From Streptomyces sp. NBC_01549 (lineage in GTDB: Bacteria > Actinomycetota > Actinomycetes > Streptomycetales > Streptomycetaceae), in assembly GCF_026339955.1 (NCBI RefSeq), contig NZ_JAPEPW010000001.1, positions 124,001 through 188,000 of the forward strand: a stretch of 64,000 nt of DNA, in the 5' to 3' direction. The position numbers and the translations under genes are program-made. Below the pieces are notes generated by a model that had not been told where the DNA came from, searched no databases, and saw only the letters and a program-made list of their open reading frames with translations. Of this stretch, positions 61,326 through 64,000 are shown piece by piece. Positions within the stretch are counted from its first letter, which is position 1. Each line of letters opens with the position of its first letter.

Positions 61326-63356
61326 TCACAAGGCGATCAGGACGATGGTGATGAGCACGGCGATCACGCCGAAGCCGGCTCCCATCACGCAGCCGGGGTT
61401 GTTCGCCAGGTCGGAGAGGCGGGCCAGGAGGGTGGGGGGTCTCGGCGGGCCGGCGGAGGGCTCCGGGGTCGGCATGGGCGCTGGGACGGTGTAGGGCGAC
61501 CGGGGGGCGGAGGGGGCTCGCTCGCTCCGGCTGAGCACGTCGCGCAGGATCTGCTGCCACAGGACCGGCGGCAGGTCGGGGACCCGGCCGTCCGCCGGGG
61601 CGACGATGCTCTGCCGGAGCCAGTTGCCCCCGGTGGGGTGGCTGTCCCGGGCCATGCGGTGCAGCAGCTCCTGCAGATCGCGCAGATAGCGTTCGTCCCG
61701 GGCCAGCGGGGCGACGGCCCAGGTGAAGAGGTCGGCCGCCCGGGTGACCATGGCCGTCCGGGAAACGGGTTCCGGGGCCTGCCCGTACGGCGTGAAGTAC
61801 AGGCCGTTGTGGAGCACCTCCGCGCACAGTTCGTGCCGCATCTCCGGCCGGCGCCCCTGGACGCGGTGATCATTCCCCAGCTCGTCCAGCAGGAGTTCCA
61901 CCGACTCCGTCGGCAGATCGCCGGAGCGCAGCTCGCCGAGGAGCGACTCGTCGGGCAGGCCGCGCAGTCGCGCCGCCAGCAGACTGCGTCGCATGTGGTC
62001 CCCGCGCTGATGGCCACGGAGGTCCTCGTGGAGTCCGTACACCTCGTCGGCGTCCGGCGGAAGGCCGCCGACGGGTGCGACCGCCCCGTGGACGGGCGTA
62101 TGGAGGGGCCGCGGAGGAGCCATCGAGCCAGGACCCGCGGGTGCGGGACCCGCGGGTGCCGGGTCCACATGAGAATCCGGATACGGATCCGCGTACGGGT
62201 CCGGATCCGGGTCCGGGTAGGAGTCCGGATACGGATCCAGATACGGGTCCGGATACGCGTACGGCTTCGAGGGCGGCGGAGCCGTCACCTCGGCCCGTTC
62301 CCGGTCCTCGCCCCCTTCCCGGACCGGGCCCGGCTCCGCGGAGCGCGGCGCGGGCGCGTCGGCGCGCGGGCCGGGTCGGCGGTCGGTGCTGAGGATCTCG
62401 TTCAGCAGGACGCGCCGCCGCGCCCACTCCAGCTCCGCGCCGCCGCCGAGCTCCTTGACCAGCTGGGGCACACCGGGGCCGGCCTCGGGGTGCGCGAGGA
62501 GGTGGTCCACCAGTCGGGCCGCCGCCTTGTGCTCGAACCGGGGGGTGACCCTGCGGCCCATGACCCGGGCCAGCGGACCGGCCCCGCCCGCGTCCGGCTC
62601 CCAGCGCGGGACGCACGTCAGACGCAGTTGATGGGTGTCCACCGTGTCGTGGGTGGCGAACGTCCACTCGTGGCCCAGCCAGGACCCGAAGAGCAGGAAC
62701 AGCCCCAGATACACCACCGGCACGGTGTCCTGGTCCGGCCAGCCGGGCTGCCCCTTCTCCTCCGCGAGCAGCGACACCCGCTGCGCCGGATCGCGCAGCC
62801 ACTCCGCGGCGACCAGGATCAACGCGTGCTTGACCGTCGGCAGCAGCTCCACCATGGCCTGGAGCCGCTTCCGTGCCAGCGCCTCGAGCTGCGCGCACTC
62901 GATCACGCGCTGGCGTCCGGAGGCCTTCTCCGCGGACTCGCGGCTGCCCCAGCCGCCGTAGGAGAGGCCGAGGCACTGGCGGATCTTCAGGGTCGCGGGG
63001 TCACCGATCAGGACATGGCTGATCGTGCTGGGCCGGCCGCCCCGGTCGGTGGTGGGCCAGCGCTGGACGAGCATGACGGCACCGTCGCGGGACAGGGTGC
63101 GTACGACGCTCGGCCGCGAGGGTGACGTACCGGACACCCACAGCAAGGGGCCGAGCTCCCGGCCCAGTTCCTCGGCACGCTCGGCCGAGCAGGAGTGGGC
63201 GACGGCCTTCATGCCGGTGCCCTGGCGGCCCTGGTTGCCGTCCCACCGGAAGACGACCTGGTGCACCGAGCCCCCGGCGCCGCCACCGCCCGGCCCGTGC
63301 GCGCCGGCCTGTTCCCCGTGGGCGCCCGGACTCCTCCGATCCCCGAAGTCACTCAC
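61326..63356 (-). CDS. GTPase-associated protein 1 (GAP1)-like protein
   Basis: 676 residues. The N-terminal HQVVFRWDGNQGRQGTGMKAVAHSC matches, as I recall it, the GAP1-N2 domain of GTPase-associated protein 1, found in predicted NTPase-based conflict systems. A middle region follows, then a Pro/Asp/Tyr repeat linker (about residues 365-400), a helical C-terminal domain and a final membrane helix (VMGAGFGVIAVLITIVLIAL). GTG 63356 overlaps the upstream stop by 4 nt (GTGA), coupling it to the GTPase gene. The predicted role is as effector or adaptor tethered to the membrane; no biochemical function is known to me. Confidence 0.7.
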   Translation of the reverse strand: MSDFGDRRSPGAHGEQAGAHGPGGGGAGGSVHQVVFRWDGNQGRQGTGMKAVAHSCSAERAEELGRELGPLLWVSGTSPSRPSVVRTLSRDGAVMLVQRWPTTDRGGRPSTISHVLIGDPATLKIRQCLGLSYGGWGSRESAEKASGRQRVIECAQLEALARKRLQAMVELLPTVKHALILVAAEWLRDPAQRVSLLAEEKGQPGWPDQDTVPVVYLGLFLLFGSWLGHEWTFATHDTVDTHQLRLTCVPRWEPDAGGAGPLARVMGRRVTPRFEHKAAARLVDHLLAHPEAGPGVPQLVKELGGGAELEWARRRVLLNEILSTDRRPGPRADAPAPRSAEPGPVREGGEDRERAEVTAPPPSKPYAYPDPYLDPYPDSYPDPDPDPYADPYPDSHVDPAPAGPAPAGPGSMAPPRPLHTPVHGAVAPVGGLPPDADEVYGLHEDLRGHQRGDHMRRSLLAARLRGLPDESLLGELRSGDLPTESVELLLDELGNDHRVQGRRPEMRHELCAEVLHNGLYFTPYGQAPEPVSRTAMVTRAADLFTWAVAPLARDERYLRDLQELLHRMARDSHPTGGNWLRQSIVAPADGRVPDLPPVLWQQILRDVLSRSERAPSAPRSPYTVPAPMPTPEPSAGPPRPPTLLARLSDLANNPGCVMGAGFGVIAVLITIVLIAL
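62161..62262. repeat. Pro-Asp-Tyr-encoding microsatellite-like repeat
   Basis: Degenerate 6-12-bp units of the GTCCGGATACGG type encode alternating PDPY, PDSY and DPDPDP. It sits in the linker between the middle and C-terminal domains of the GAP1-like protein. In-frame slippage could change linker length. Confidence 0.75.
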
Positions 63357-64000
63357 TTCGTCTCCCTCACCGTTCCCACCGCTCCCCCGCTTCGTCCGGC
63401 CCTCCCCGACGGCACCGCTTCGAACGCGGGTGCCTCGCCCACGGCGAACGCCTCGGCGCCGCCCGGCACGTCGACCATCCCGTGCAGCGCCAGCAGCGCG
63501 AGCAGCGGCTCCAGCACCCGCCGGGGACCCGCCCCCGCCGGATAGCGGCCCTGCTCCTCCTGGCCACCGGTGGCCGAGGCGACGTGCAGGGTGCACCGGC
63601 GGATCGCGTCGAAGGGGCGCAGCCAGGCCGGGCCCGCGTGCCCGCGCAGCAGCCCGTACACGTCCCGGCTCTCCTCACGCATCCGTTCGGGGTCGAGGGA
63701 GGTGGCCGGTGCCTGGCCGAGCCACCGGTCCACGGGCGGCTGGAACCGCAGGAGGTCCGCCTTACCGAGCACCATCGCGGCGGCCACGTCCAGATACGGT
63801 CCGTTCTTCGGCAGCCGGTCCAGGACGGTGCCGAAGGCCAGGTCGCCGTCCCTGTTCACCTCGACACCCCAGCGTTCCCTCGCGTGGTCCAAGTGGGGCA
63901 GCGGAAGAGCGAGCGCGGGGTCGACGACGAAGATCAGGGCGTCGATCCCGAGCAGGAAGCGCAGCGCGGCGTCGGTCCGTACGAGGTCCTCGCCGCCGAG
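63353..64000 (-). CDS. Partial GTPase-like protein (TRAFAC clade), 3' end of gene
   Basis: The reading frame is open to the window edge, so the 5' part lies beyond 64000. The visible 215 residues start within the GTPase core: LLGIDALIFVVDPALALPLP fits the strand-and-DxP region after the G3 motif of the GTPases paired with GAP1 proteins. The P-loop is outside the window. The C-terminal half is helical, then Gly/Ala-rich. Coupling by a GTGA overlap to the GAP1-like gene supports a shared function. Confidence 0.65.
   Translation of the reverse strand, partial: LGGEDLVRTDAALRFLLGIDALIFVVDPALALPLPHLDHARERWGVEVNRDGDLAFGTVLDRLPKNGPYLDVAAAMVLGKADLLRFQPPVDRWLGQAPATSLDPERMREESRDVYGLLRGHAGPAWLRPFDAIRRCTLHVASATGGQEEQGRYPAGAGPRRVLEPLLALLALHGMVDVPGGAEAFAVGEAPAFEAVPSGRAGRSGGAVGTVRETK

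Noticed and set aside
1..64000. tRNA, rRNA, integrase, att sites or complete insertion sequence
   Set aside because: I looked for cloverleaf-like sequences, transposase or integrase motifs and found none; only non-autonomous palindromic elements are visible.

Overview
The window is high-GC actinobacterial DNA, almost certainly a Streptomyces chromosome. Evidence: strong G/C bias at third codon positions, many GTG starts, GGAGG-type ribosome sites, rare TTA codons, an FhuF-like protein behind a DmdR-type iron box, paired DUF6230/DUF6114 genes, Eis-like GNAT, PucR and SpoIIE/HATPase phosphatases. The species cannot be named from what is visible.

Layout. (1) 120-16065, + strand: a tightly coupled six-gene operon. 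It encodes a polyunsaturated-fatty-acid-synthase-like iterative PKS: a PfaD-type flavin reductase fused to KS-AT-ACP-ACP-KR, then KS-AT-DH fused to a phosphopantetheinyl transferase. It continues with a discrete ACP, an alpha/beta hydrolase, a UGT-like glycosyltransferase and an ABC exporter, and the likely product is an exported glycosylated lipid. The first gene carries a TTA codon, so bldA control is expected. (2) 16022-20075: a heparinase-II/III-like protein behind a LacI-type operator, a lipoprotein NodB-family deacetylase, and a P450 behind a CebR-like palindrome. (3) 20631-24161: an SRPBCC protein and a large GAF/PAS/SpoIIE/HATPase phosphatase. (4) 24190-32841: a purine-catabolism locus with three xanthine-dehydrogenase subunits, an AzgA-type NCS2 permease and the XdhC maturation factor on the minus strand, divergent from a PucR regulator. 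(5) 32991-44576: mixed genes, including a small membrane protein, a GntR/FCD regulator, an iron-box FhuF protein, DUF2637, a TTA-containing HATPase, a PoxB-like TPP enzyme, a PP2C-like protein, a TrmB/LuxR regulator and DUF456. (6) 44738-54396: a GH95-like glycosidase, SGNH esterase, PPOX/F420-type protein, AdaA-AlkA repair fusion, RsgA, a 23-residue ORF, an L,D-transpeptidase and an Eis-like acetyltransferase. (7) 54599-61144: a membrane protein, the DUF6230-DUF6114-third gene operon, a Cache/PAS/GAF/SpoIIE phosphatase and a small hypothetical. (8) 61326-64000: a GAP1-like protein coupled to a GTPase that runs off the window end; this pair resembles NTPase-based conflict systems.

The most unusual non-coding signal is a set of palindromic or TIR-bounded elements whose ends read CTAG or CTAA (34236-34295, 34292-34472, 47044-47082, 61141-61308). 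At three loci these ends coincide exactly with the stop codons of neighbouring genes. Two of the elements have different terminal repeats but share a core of about 88 nt at roughly 90% identity in opposite orientation. The window also has a 31-bp tandem array made from the last codons of rsgA and two ACP domains with 137 bp of perfect identity.

All function calls come from reading motifs and architecture by eye; no database search was run.
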